Made by a program: the position numbers and the translations under genes
Notes under the pieces: model-generated
The model's input: the letters and a program-made list of their open reading frames with translations, nothing else
Database searches by the model: none
What the model was told of the DNA's origin: nothing
Shown here: positions 25,610-33,742 of the stretch, one piece after another
Numbering within the stretch: position 1 is the stretch's first letter
Layout: every line of letters starts with the position of its first letter
NCBI GenBank assembly: GCA_025362815.1
Contig: JANYFG010000039.1
Coordinates: forward strand, 1-64,000
Source of the DNA: Rhodospirillales bacterium
GTDB taxonomy: Bacteria; Pseudomonadota; Alphaproteobacteria; Acetobacterales; Acetobacteraceae
Reading direction: 5' to 3'
DNA length: 64,000 nt

Positions 25610-27403
25610 CTATACGCCCCGGCCGTCGAGCGGGTGCCAGGCCGGGCTGGGCGTGGGGGGCCGCTGGCGGCGCTCCGCAGCGCGTCGTGCGAGGCTGGCC
25701 GCTTCGTCCGGCGTGCCATCCGCCCGCACCACCACCCCGTAGTCGCGCAGCGCGCCCTGGGGTGTGACCTTGCCGGCCAGCAGGTCTTGCGCCACCGCGT
25801 CGAGCGGCCGTGCGAGCGGGTCGCCCCAGCCGCCGGCGCCGGGCAGATCGTGGCGGAACACCTGGCCTTCGCGCAGCGTCATGGTGAGCTTCGCCGCCAG
25901 ATCCTGCTGGTTTGCCCCGGGGTTGAGGCAGTTATGGCTGGGCGCGCCGGGGCCGCCGCCTTGCAGCCCGTAAGGCCGATGCGTCGCGCGGTCCGATCGC
26001 ACCTGGAGGATCCCCTCCGTCGCCAGCATCCGCCATGTTCGCCGCAGGCTGACCCCGCCGCGATACAGGCCAGGCCCGCCGGTGTCCGGCACCATTTCGT
26101 AATCCAGCACCTCCAGCGGGTTTTCCGCCTCTATCACCTCGATGGAGAAGCTCGCCATGTTGGCGAACATGTTGGTGTTGCCGTCGAGCCCATCGCGCGT
26201 GGGCCGGCCGCCCCAGGCGCCGGACAGAAAATCGACATAGATGAAGGGTGCGCGGTTCGCGTCGATCCCGCCGATGGTGATGCCGGTGTTGCCGCCGTCG
26301 GACGCTGCGAACACCAGCTGGGGATAAAGCTGGGCGAGGGCGCCGAACGCGCAGTCCGCCGCGCGAAACCCGGTGAGCCCGCGCGCGGCGCAGGCCGCAG
26401 GGGGCAGGGCGTTGGTGATGGTGCCGGGCGGAGCGATCACCTCGATGGCGCGGAACACGCCGTCGTTGTTGGCCATGTTGATCGCCAGCACGCATTTCGC
26501 CGCGCAGTAGCTGGCGCCGGCCGTGTAGCTCCAGGTGTTGTTGATGGCGCCTTTCACCTGCGGGCTCGACCCCGTCCAGTCGAACACCATCCGGTCGCCC
26601 GATTTTCGCACGGTGCAGACGAGCTTGATCGGCACACCGGCGTCGATCTGGTCGTCGTCGATCCAGTCGGTGAAGGTCGCCTCGCCGTCGGCCAGCAGGG
26701 ACAGGCAGTGGCGCGTCAGCCGTTCGGAATGGTCCATCGTCTCGTCCAGCAGGCGGCGGAGGAGGGCAGGGCCATGCCGGCGTTGCAGGTCTTCCAGCCC
26801 GCGCACGGCAATTTCGCAGGCGGCGAGCTGGGCCCGGAGATCGCCCATCACCCGCGCCGGCAGCCGCACGTTGCGCTCGATGATCCGGATCAGGGTGGCA
26901 TTGGGCACGCCGGCGTCGTGGAACTTCAGCGGCGGGATGCGCAGCCCCTCGGCAAAGATCTCGGTGCTGTCGGACGCGTTGGAGCCAGGCACCCGGCCGC
27001 CGACATCGGTGTGGTGGCAGACCGTGGTGGCCCAGGCCAAAGCACGGTTTTCTCCCTCGGCGAAGAACGGGCGGAAGATGAAGATGTCCGGCAGGTGCAT
27101 GCCGCCCTCATAGGGGTCGTTCATGATGAGGATGTCGCCGGGGGCGATATCGTCGCCGAAATGCCGCAGACAGGCCTGCAATGCCTGCGGGATCGAGGCC
27201 AGGTGCCCGGGCAAGGAGAGCCCCTGCGCCACCAGGCGTCCCCGCGCGTCGCAGATCGCGGTGCTGTAATCCATGATGTTCTTCAGCACGCCGGAGTATG
27301 CGGCGCGATAGATCGTGAGCGCCATTTCGTCGCCGAGTGCGACGATGGCGTTGCGAAACAATTCGGCGGTGATGGGATCCGGATCGGCAGAGAGTTCTTG
27401 CAT
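25610..27403 (-). CDS. hyuB: Hydantoinase/oxoprolinase subunit B
   Basis: A 597-aa B-type subunit: 'DPITAELFRNAIVALGDEMALTIYRAAYS' at the start, 'GDILIMNDPYEGGMHLPDIFI', 'VGGRVPGSNASDSTEIFAEGLRIPP' and 'GAGGWGDPLARP' near the end are all family signatures. The metal-dependent hydrolase activity resides here and is driven by ATP hydrolysis in subunit A. I chose the ATG at 27403 over 27448 because the family sequence begins there; neither has a strong ribosome-binding site. First gene of the hyuBA operon, divergent from the glutathione transferase gene. Confidence 0.9.
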   Translation of the reverse strand: MQELSADPDPITAELFRNAIVALGDEMALTIYRAAYSGVLKNIMDYSTAICDARGRLVAQGLSLPGHLASIPQALQACLRHFGDDIAPGDILIMNDPYEGGMHLPDIFIFRPFFAEGENRALAWATTVCHHTDVGGRVPGSNASDSTEIFAEGLRIPPLKFHDAGVPNATLIRIIERNVRLPARVMGDLRAQLAACEIAVRGLEDLQRRHGPALLRRLLDETMDHSERLTRHCLSLLADGEATFTDWIDDDQIDAGVPIKLVCTVRKSGDRMVFDWTGSSPQVKGAINNTWSYTAGASYCAAKCVLAINMANNDGVFRAIEVIAPPGTITNALPPAACAARGLTGFRAADCAFGALAQLYPQLVFAASDGGNTGITIGGIDANRAPFIYVDFLSGAWGGRPTRDGLDGNTNMFANMASFSIEVIEAENPLEVLDYEMVPDTGGPGLYRGGVSLRRTWRMLATEGILQVRSDRATHRPYGLQGGGPGAPSHNCLNPGANQQDLAAKLTMTLREGQVFRHDLPGAGGWGDPLARPLDAVAQDLLAGKVTPQGALRDYGVVVRADGTPDEAASLARRAAERRQRPPTPSPAWHPLDGRGV

Positions 27404-27495
27404 GGGTGCAAAGCTTAAGGCGAACTTCGCGTGATGGCGATGCGGCACCAGAGTTCGGGCGCAGACGGCATGTGGGCACAGCAGGAGCGCACGCG

Positions 27496-28098
27496 ATGAT
27501 CAAGGTCTACGGCATGGCGGTCTCCGGCAATTGCTGGAAGGCCGCCCAGATCCTCGGCCTCACCGGGCACGCATTCGAATGGATCGAAACCGACACCACC
27601 CGGGGCGATACCGCCACCCCGGCCTTTCTGGCGCTGAATGCGCAAGGTGAAGTGCCGGTGGTGGTGCTGGAAGACGGTGCGGTTCTCACCCAGTCCAACG
27701 CCATCCTGGCGCATTTTGCCGAAGCGACGCCCTGGCTTCCCCCAGCCGGGCTGTTGCGCACCCGCGTGCTGCAATGGCTGTTCTGGGAGCAATACAGCCA
27801 CGAGCCCTACATCGCCGTGGCCCGCAATCTCATCACCTATCGCAACCAACGCGTCTCCCAGGCCGAGCGGCTGGCCGTTTGCGCCACCCGCGGCAACAAG
27901 GCGCTCGACATCATGGAGCAGCGCCTGTGTGGCCACGACTTCCTGGTTGATGGCGGCCCCACCATCGCCGACCTCGCGCTCTACGCCTACACCCATGTCG
28001 CGCACGAAGGGGATTTCGACCTGGCGCGTGTGCCGGGCGTGGCGGGCTGGGTTATGCGTGTTGCATCGTTGCCCGGCATCCATGGCCTGCGTTCCTAG
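27496..28098 (+). CDS. Glutathione S-transferase family protein
   Basis: A 200-aa protein with an N-terminal thioredoxin-like GST domain ('MIKVYGMAVSGNCWKAAQILGLTGH', 'ALNAQGEVPVVVLEDGAVLTQSNAIL', which includes the cis-Pro and the Ser of the gamma-Glu site) and a helical C-terminal domain ('PTIADLALYAYTHVA', the N-capping box). AGGAG lies eight bases before the ATG at 27496. Family enzymes conjugate or reduce electrophiles with glutathione in the cytoplasm. Divergent from hyuBA, so possible co-regulation is limited to the shared 92-bp gap. Confidence 0.9.
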   Translation: MIKVYGMAVSGNCWKAAQILGLTGHAFEWIETDTTRGDTATPAFLALNAQGEVPVVVLEDGAVLTQSNAILAHFAEATPWLPPAGLLRTRVLQWLFWEQYSHEPYIAVARNLITYRNQRVSQAERLAVCATRGNKALDIMEQRLCGHDFLVDGGPTIADLALYAYTHVAHEGDFDLARVPGVAGWVMRVASLPGIHGLRS

Positions 28099-28116
28099 GG
28101 TCGTGCCGGGCGTTAC

Positions 28117-28148
28117 AAACCGGCAACCTCGCTGGCGTGTCGGTTTTT
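28117..28148 (+). terminator. Probable intrinsic terminator after the GST gene
   Basis: AAACCGGCA pairs with TGTCGGTTT (one G-T wobble) across a 12-nt loop, and the stem runs into T5. It starts 19 bp after the stop codon. The remaining bases up to the next gene hold no other obvious feature. Confidence 0.5.
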
Positions 28149-28310
28149 CGCCGCAATTGTCCGCTAGATTCTCAAAGTGATCAACGGCGGTCCGGGTGTT
28201 GTGGCGCGATCGTTCTGATGTCGTTCGCGGTGCCTTCAGGAGCCCCGGTCTGGTCTGGATGCAACGAATTCATTCGGCACCCGTTATTATGGTGTTGAAG
28301 GAGCAGGAAG

Positions 28311-28676
28311 ATGAAACGGTCGATTTTTCTCGGCGCAGCACTTCTGGGCGCCACTCTCTTGGTTCCAATGGCGGCGCAGGCGGACGAGTGGCGCCATGAC
28401 GGCGATCATTGGCGCGGTGGCGAAGGCTATCGCGGGCACGAAAGCTGGCACGGCAACGACAGGCGGGACGGTCGTCCTTACGGTTGGGGCGGGCCTCGGC
28501 TGGTGTTCCGCCCGGCTTATGCGCCGCCACCGGTTTATTACGCGCCGCCCGTCTATGCCCCGCCGCCGGTGTATTACGCGCCGCCGCCCGTGGTGTATCG
28601 CCCGCAGCCTTACTATCCGGCGCCCGTGTACGTGGCGCCGAGCATCAATTTGGGTGTGAACATTCCGCTCCGGTAA
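28311..28676 (+). CDS. Small exported Pro/Tyr-rich protein
   Basis: A 121-aa protein with a signal peptide ('FLGAALLGATLLVPMAAQA'), then a His/Gly/Trp-rich segment ('HDGDHWRGGEGYRGHESWHG'), then repeats of PPPVYYAPP type (three similar copies). AGGAGCAGGAAG upstream supports the start. Similar short YXXPXP-rich envelope proteins are common in alphaproteobacteria but have no assigned function. The His-rich part could bind metal. It is the first of three consecutive exported-protein genes, each with its own ribosome-binding site. Confidence 0.75.
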   Translation: MKRSIFLGAALLGATLLVPMAAQADEWRHDGDHWRGGEGYRGHESWHGNDRRDGRPYGWGGPRLVFRPAYAPPPVYYAPPVYAPPPVYYAPPPVVYRPQPYYPAPVYVAPSINLGVNIPLR

Positions 28677-28791
28677 ACGCTGACGTGTTTGGATTTTGTT
28701 AACCCAGATGCCTCAGAGTGAACGACACGGATTGGCTGGACATATTGGACCGACCGCCGGTGGGATGCCCGCGGTTATTAGGATGACAACA

Positions 28792-29097
28792 ATGAAACTT
28801 CTCCGCACTGCGGCGCTTGCCTTGGTCACCTGCGGCGCGCTTTCCGCCTGCACGAACCCGTATGATCCCGGGCAGCGCGCGCTCGGCGGCGGGGCCATCG
28901 GCGCCGGCGCCGGGGCCGCCATCGGTGGGCTCGCGGGGGGCGGTCGCGGCGCGCTGGCCGGGGCCTTGCTCGGCGGTGCCGTCGGTGCCGTCGGTGGGGC
29001 GGCCACAACGCCCACGCCGCCGCCGCCCACCTATTACCAGGCGCCGCCGCCCACGTATTACCAGGCGCCGCCGCAGCAGAGTCCGTATCGCTATTGA
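28792..29097 (+). CDS. Glycine-zipper lipoprotein
   Basis: A 101-aa lipoprotein: signal peptide with lipobox 'LSAC', so the mature protein begins at Cys. A glycine-zipper follows ('GAIGAGAGAAIGGLAGGG' and similar), resembling OsmB/YMGG-type outer-membrane proteins. The tail has two near-identical PPTYYQAPP repeats. The ATG at 28792 has AGGA eight bases upstream; the ORF-track start is 32 codons earlier. The protein is probably anchored in the outer membrane and stress-related by analogy only. Confidence 0.78.
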   Translation: MKLLRTAALALVTCGALSACTNPYDPGQRALGGGAIGAGAGAAIGGLAGGGRGALAGALLGGAVGAVGGAATTPTPPPPTYYQAPPPTYYQAPPQQSPYRY

Positions 29098-29189
29098 TCG
29101 GCAGGCATCGGGGCCGTCTGGCTCCCGAGGCAGAACATTGCAGGCCGCCGCGAGTGTCGCGGCTTTCGGGATGGGGCAGGGATGACGAC

Positions 29190-29957
29190 ATGACATGTTT
29201 GAAGCGGGCGATCGCAACCGGGCTCATGGCCGTGTCGGCATCAATCGCGGCGGTCTGCGTCGCGCCGACATTGGCGCATGCCGAAACCCGCACGCTTTAC
29301 AGTGCCGGGCTATGGTCGAGCTATGGCGGCACGGACGCCGAACAGCGGCCGGTGTGCGGCGTTGTGACCGTTGGTGGAGACGGGCGGCGGATCGACATTT
29401 CACAGTATGCGGCGGATGGCGGCATCGATCTGTCGCTGCAGAAGGAAAGTTGGTCCATCCCGCCCAATACCGAAATCGACTTGCAGGTTCAATTCGATCG
29501 CGACACGCCTGTGCCGTCACGCGGCATCGGCGGAAGCAAGCGTGTGGTTTCGCGCATGAGCTTCGATCGCTCGGTGCCGTTCATGCGCGCGTTGCGGCAG
29601 GGCTCGCAGATCCGAATTCTGTTTGCGAGCGGCAACGAGCCGGCATGGACCGGCGGCCTGTCCGGGAGCGGCCGGGCAATCGACTCGTTCAACGATTGCC
29701 GGGCGCGCCTGGCATCGCAGAACCCCACCCAGCCGTTCGCGAGCGCCGCACCGTCGCCGGTCGTGCCGGCTTCCATCGTGCCGACGCAGCCTTTTGCGGT
29801 CCAGCCACAATCACAGCCACAATCACAATCACAGCCGGAGCCGATGCCGATGCCGTTGCCTGCGTCGTCATTCCAGAACAATGTGCCGCCGCCCTATCCC
29901 GCCGGCCTTCCGCCGCCGGCCCAGAGCGGCCTGCCGCCGCTGCCGCCGCCGAGCTAG
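29190..29957 (+). CDS. Exported protein, Q/P-rich C-terminus (IalB-like core possible)
   Basis: A 255-aa protein with a signal peptide ending 'TLAHA'. The core (about residues 35-165) has 'PVCGVVTVGGDGRRIDISQY', 'MRALRQGSQIRILF' and a second Cys in 'FNDCRARL', a pattern I find reminiscent of IalB-type periplasmic proteins but not conclusive. The C-terminal 90 residues are low-complexity: QSQPQSQSQPEP, then Pro-rich to the end. AGGGA precedes the ATG at 29190. The TAG stop shares its G with the first base of a repeated hairpin element. Confidence 0.7.
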   Translation: MTCLKRAIATGLMAVSASIAAVCVAPTLAHAETRTLYSAGLWSSYGGTDAEQRPVCGVVTVGGDGRRIDISQYAADGGIDLSLQKESWSIPPNTEIDLQVQFDRDTPVPSRGIGGSKRVVSRMSFDRSVPFMRALRQGSQIRILFASGNEPAWTGGLSGSGRAIDSFNDCRARLASQNPTQPFASAAPSPVVPASIVPTQPFAVQPQSQPQSQSQPEPMPMPLPASSFQNNVPPPYPAGLPPPAQSGLPPLPPPS

Positions 29958-30163
29958 ATCCTGATGCGTTTGGGTTGCTTCACCCAAGCGGATAAACATG
30001 ACGGATATAACAACAAGTTAGAGCCTGATATTTTGTCTACTCAAAATCATCAGGCTCTAGATCATGATGCGTTTGGGTTGATTAACCCGAACGCATAAAC
30101 ATGATCGATCAAACAAGAGTAGAGCGTGATGATTTTGCTTCTACTCAAAATCATCACGCTCTA
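29957..30163 (+). repeat. Tandem pair of two-hairpin GATC...CTCTA elements
   Basis: Two copies in tandem: 29957-30059 (103 bp) and 30060-30163 (104 bp). Each has a GATC-ended palindrome (GATCATGATGCGTTTGGGTT / AACCCGAACGCATAAACATGATC) and then a TAGAGC...GCTCTA palindrome enclosing an ATTTTG...CAAAATCAT inner arm. Copy 1 is the more degenerate. They fill the gap between the convergent exported-protein and sensor-kinase genes. A third copy, inverted, is at 61318-61419. Function unknown; the location suggests transcript ends. Confidence 0.8.
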
Positions 30164-30197
30164 ACGTTGCTTGGCCTGACGGTCTGGCCCGCGCGTG

Positions 30198-31754
30198 TCA
30201 GGTGCCGAACGTGGCAGCGCTCTGCGCGTCGAGCGTGACCTGAAAGCTGGTGGTGGCGCAGGTCCGATCGACCACCAGACGCCCGCCGCGGTCGCGCAGC
30301 AGGCGTGACACCAGGCGCATCCCCATGCCGGTGGTCTTCGCCGGATCGAAATCCGCCGGGAGCGACACGCCCTCGTCGGTCACTGTCAGAATGGCGTCGC
30401 CGCCGTGATCGAGAGGGGCGCGCAGCTTGATCCGCACCACGCCCAGCCCGTATTTCAACGCGTTGGTCACGAGCTCCGTCACCACCAGCCCCACGATCGC
30501 GACATCGGCGGACGGCCAGCGCAGCGTCTCGGCGTCCAGAACGACCGGCCGGGCCACCAGCGTGGCCCCCATGCCGGAATTGAGATCGGTGACGATGATC
30601 GCGAGGTAGGCCGCCATGTCTACATGGGTGCCGTCTGCCACACGGTAGAGCGTTTCGTGCAAGGCGCCGAAGATGCGCACCCGCGCGGCGCTTTCCACCA
30701 CTTTTCGGGCTGTCTCGGGGTCGGCGATGTTGCGCGACTGCAGGGTGAGAAGGCTTTGCACCATCTGCAGGCTGTTCTTCACCCGGTGATGGGTCTCCAG
30801 CATCAGCAGCTCCTTCTCGGCCACCTGCTCGCCGGAACGCCGCAACGCCGCCGCCAATTCCGCCTCCAGCCGCTTGCGCTCGGCGATGTTGCGCACGTAG
30901 ACGGCGATCCCGCCGTTGGACGTGGGATACACCGCGATGTCGATCCAGCTGTAGCCATGGCCCCGGCTGGTGATTTCGCGTCGCGTCGAGATGCGGTCCT
31001 CCATCACGCGGCGCATCAGAGTCATGCCATCGGAGAGGTGATAATCCGCGAGATGCGCGGTGAGATCGAAGTAGCTCCGGCCGAGAAGATTCTGTCCGGC
31101 ATGGCCGAGCATCCGGGCGAATTCCGCATTGCCGAACACCACGTTGAAATCGGCGTCAAAGGCGAAGAACGGATCGTCGATGCTGGCCAGGATATCGGCA
31201 TTCGTCTGTGATGCCGCCGACAGCGCCGCTTCCGCGCGCATCTTTGCGGTCAACGCATGACGCAGCTCCATCTGCGTCATCACCTGGCGCGCCAAAGCCT
31301 TCAACATCTCGGATTGGTCTGCGGTCAGCCCTCCCGGGCGCGGCGCGGAATCGAGCACGCACAGCGTGCCCAGCGGCAGGCCTTCCGGTGTTTCCAGCAC
31401 CGCGCCGGCGTAGAACCGCATGCTGGTGGGCGGGCGCGTGAGCGGACTGTCGGCAAAACGCGGGTCCAGCGCGGTGTCCGGCACCGTGAAAATCTCGCGT
31501 TGCCGAATGGCATGCGCGCAGATCGAGATATTCAGGCCCGTCTGTGGCAGCCGGAGGCCGCTCTCGGCCTTGAACCACTGGCGGTCGGCGTCCACCAGGG
31601 TGATCATCGCGATGCTGGTGTTGCAGATCGAACGCGCCAGCTTCACGAAATCGTCGTAGGCCTGCTCCGCCGGCGTATCGAGGATTTCATACCGGTAAAG
31701 CGCGGCGAGCCGCTGCTCCTCGGTCCAGCCGACATCGTTGCTGTTTGGCTTCAT
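30198..31754 (-). CDS. GAF-PAS sensor histidine kinase (HisKA_2 type)
   Basis: A 518-aa soluble kinase. Order: GAF domain (about 20-165, 'SICNTSIAMITLVDADRQWFKAESGL', 'SICAHAI'), PAS (about 190-300, 'FFAFDADFNVVFGNAEFARMLG'), a short coiled coil, HisKA_2 with the phospho-acceptor in 'LETHHRVKNSLQMVQSLL', and a HATPase domain ('VTELVTNALKYG', 'GMGMRLVSRLLRDRGG'). This is the family found in general stress-response and light-responsive kinases of alphaproteobacteria. There is no membrane segment and no cognate response regulator adjacent. It lacks the Cys of LOV domains. Confidence 0.88.
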   Translation of the reverse strand: MKPNSNDVGWTEEQRLAALYRYEILDTPAEQAYDDFVKLARSICNTSIAMITLVDADRQWFKAESGLRLPQTGLNISICAHAIRQREIFTVPDTALDPRFADSPLTRPPTSMRFYAGAVLETPEGLPLGTLCVLDSAPRPGGLTADQSEMLKALARQVMTQMELRHALTAKMRAEAALSAASQTNADILASIDDPFFAFDADFNVVFGNAEFARMLGHAGQNLLGRSYFDLTAHLADYHLSDGMTLMRRVMEDRISTRREITSRGHGYSWIDIAVYPTSNGGIAVYVRNIAERKRLEAELAAALRRSGEQVAEKELLMLETHHRVKNSLQMVQSLLTLQSRNIADPETARKVVESAARVRIFGALHETLYRVADGTHVDMAAYLAIIVTDLNSGMGATLVARPVVLDAETLRWPSADVAIVGLVVTELVTNALKYGLGVVRIKLRAPLDHGGDAILTVTDEGVSLPADFDPAKTTGMGMRLVSRLLRDRGGRLVVDRTCATTSFQVTLDAQSAATFGT

Positions 31755-31959
31755 GCCGTGGGACGCCTGATACGCTTCAATTCAACCAATCCATGTCACG
31801 GTCCGCGATGCGTCGGTTTGTGCCGTGATATGCAGCCTTTGGTCCACCCTTTCGTTCAACATCACGTGGCGCGCCGCGCGGTCCCGCAACCCTTGACGCT
31901 ATGCGGCGGGCGTTGGATTGATCAACGCGCCAAGACCCGGATCTTCAAAGGACACGCCG

Positions 31960-32973
31960 ATGCCGCCCCCCGATGCCCTGCCCGCGGTGATGACGATGAT
32001 CACCCATACCTCCGGCGGCCCGGAAACGATGATCGCGGCCCAGGCGCCCCTGCCGGTGCCCGACGCCTTGGAGGTGTTGATCCGCGTGGCCGCTGCCGGC
32101 GTGAACCGGCCGGATGTGCTGCAACGCTCCGGCGCCTATCCCCCGCCGCCCGGCGCCCATCCGGGGCTCGGCCTCGAAGCCTCCGGCGAGGTGGTGGCCG
32201 TCGGCTCCGAGGTCACGCAGTTCGCTGTGGGCGACAAGGTGGTGGCGCTGACCAACGGGGGCGCCTACGCCGAATACGTCACCGCCGCGCAGTCGCAGAC
32301 GCTGCCCTGGCCCCGGGGACTGAATGCCGTGCAGGCCGCGGCCATTCCGGAGACCTATTTCACCGTCTGGGCCAACCTGTTCACGCTCGGGCGCCTGCAA
32401 CGCGGCGACAGCGTGCTGATCCATGGCGGCAGCTCGGGAATCGGCGTCACCGCCTTGCAGCTGGCCCATGCGTTCGGCGCCACCACCTACGCCACCGTGG
32501 GCACCGCCGCGAAGCGTGACGCGTGCCTGGCGCTCGGCGCCACCGCCGTCATCAACTATCACGAGGAGGATTTCGGCGACGCCATCCGCGCGCTGACCGA
32601 CAAGCGCGGGGTGGACGTGGTGCTGGACATGGTCGGCGCCCCCTATTTCGCGCGCAACCTCCGCTGCCTCGCGCCGGACGGGCGGCTGGTGCAGATTGCC
32701 TTCCTGCATGGCTCGCGCGTCGGCGAGTTCGACCTGCTGCCGATCATGATGCGCCGCCTCACGCTCACCGGCTCCACGCTGCGCGCCCGCAGCGCCGCCC
32801 AAAAGGGTGTGATCGCCAAGGCGGTGTTCGATCATGTGTGGCCGCTGCTGGAGGAAGGCCTGTGCCTGCCGGTCATTCATCGCGTGTTCAAGCTGGCGGA
32901 CGCCGCCGACGCGCATCGGCTGATGGAAGAGGGCAGCCATATCGGCAAGATCATGCTCGACGTCGCCGCGTGA
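31960..32973 (+). CDS. NAD(P)H-quinone oxidoreductase, PIG3/zeta-crystallin type
   Basis: A 337-aa MDR-superfamily enzyme. 'VLIRVAAAGVNRPDVLQRSGAYPPPPGAHP' and 'GLEASGEVVAVG' mark the GroES-like half, and 'VLIHGGSSGIGVTALQLA' the Rossmann half; this wording is typical of the PIG3 subgroup that reduces quinones by one electron with NADPH. The ATG at 31960 has AAGGA seven bases before it. The stop overlaps the GTG start of the esterase gene (GTGA), so the two are coupled. The 205-bp gap upstream is shared with the divergent kinase gene. Confidence 0.9.
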   Translation: MPPPDALPAVMTMITHTSGGPETMIAAQAPLPVPDALEVLIRVAAAGVNRPDVLQRSGAYPPPPGAHPGLGLEASGEVVAVGSEVTQFAVGDKVVALTNGGAYAEYVTAAQSQTLPWPRGLNAVQAAAIPETYFTVWANLFTLGRLQRGDSVLIHGGSSGIGVTALQLAHAFGATTYATVGTAAKRDACLALGATAVINYHEEDFGDAIRALTDKRGVDVVLDMVGAPYFARNLRCLAPDGRLVQIAFLHGSRVGEFDLLPIMMRRLTLTGSTLRARSAAQKGVIAKAVFDHVWPLLEEGLCLPVIHRVFKLADAADAHRLMEEGSHIGKIMLDVAA

Positions 32974-33728
32974 TCCTCGCCGGGACCGAACTCGGCTCCG
33001 GCCAGCCGGTGGCCCTGTTGCACGGCCTGTTCGGCGCGGCGGCGAATTTCGGCACGGTGCAAAAGCGCCTGGCCGAGCGACATCGCGTGATCTCGCTGGA
33101 CCTGCGCAACCACGGCGCCAGCCCGCACGCGCCGTATATGTCGTATCCCGCCATGGCGGAGGACGTGCTTGAGACCCTGCGCGCGCGCAACGCGCTGCCC
33201 TGCGCGCTGATCGGCCATTCCATGGGCGGCAAGGTGGCCATGGCCGCGGCACTCGAAGCCCCCGGCGCCATCGCCCGCCTGATGGTGGCCGATATCGCGC
33301 CCGTGACGTATCCGCCGGTGTTTCGCGCCTACGCCCAGGCGATGTCGGCCATGCGCCTGTCCGCAGACCTGACCCGGGTGGCCGCCGACCAGGCTCTGTC
33401 CGCCGCGGTGGAAAGCCCCGCCATCCGGGCGTTTCTGCTGCAGAACCTGCGTTTCGGCAGCACGCCGGGCTGGCGCATCGGGCTGGACGCCATCGCCGCC
33501 GGGCTGCACGTGCTGGAAGGCTGGCCGGAGCTGGACGAGAACGCGTATCTTGGCCCCGCGCTGTTCGTCTCCGGCGCGCGCTCGGATTATATCCAGCCCG
33601 AGCACCGGCCGATCATCCGCGCCATGTTCCCCGCCGCCCGCTTCGCCGTGCTGAAGAATGCCGGCCATTGGCTGCACGCCGACAACCCCGAAGGATTTCT
33701 GTCGCTGGTGGACAGTTTCGTCTCCTGA
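32970..33728 (+). CDS. Alpha/beta fold hydrolase (YbfF-like esterase)
   Basis: A 252-aa hydrolase with 'VALLHGLFGAAANFGTVQ', 'DLRNHGASPH', the nucleophile elbow 'GHSMGGKVAM', the acid in 'SGARSDY' and the His in 'NAGHWLHADNP', so a full catalytic triad. 'HGLFG...N' and 'DLRNHG' are typical of YbfF/EPHX-like esterases. The start is a GTG overlapping the stop of the oxidoreductase; the ORF-track extension upstream is inside that gene. The photolyase-like gene follows after 14 bp. Confidence 0.9.
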   Translation: MILAGTELGSGQPVALLHGLFGAAANFGTVQKRLAERHRVISLDLRNHGASPHAPYMSYPAMAEDVLETLRARNALPCALIGHSMGGKVAMAAALEAPGAIARLMVADIAPVTYPPVFRAYAQAMSAMRLSADLTRVAADQALSAAVESPAIRAFLLQNLRFGSTPGWRIGLDAIAAGLHVLEGWPELDENAYLGPALFVSGARSDYIQPEHRPIIRAMFPAARFAVLKNAGHWLHADNPEGFLSLVDSFVS

Positions 33729-33742
33729 CCCATCTGGAGGCA

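Noticed and set aside
31796-31830. TCACGG...CCGTGA inverted repeat between sensor kinase and quinone reductase genes
   Set aside because: Only 6-bp arms with a long GC-rich loop; expected by chance in such DNA.
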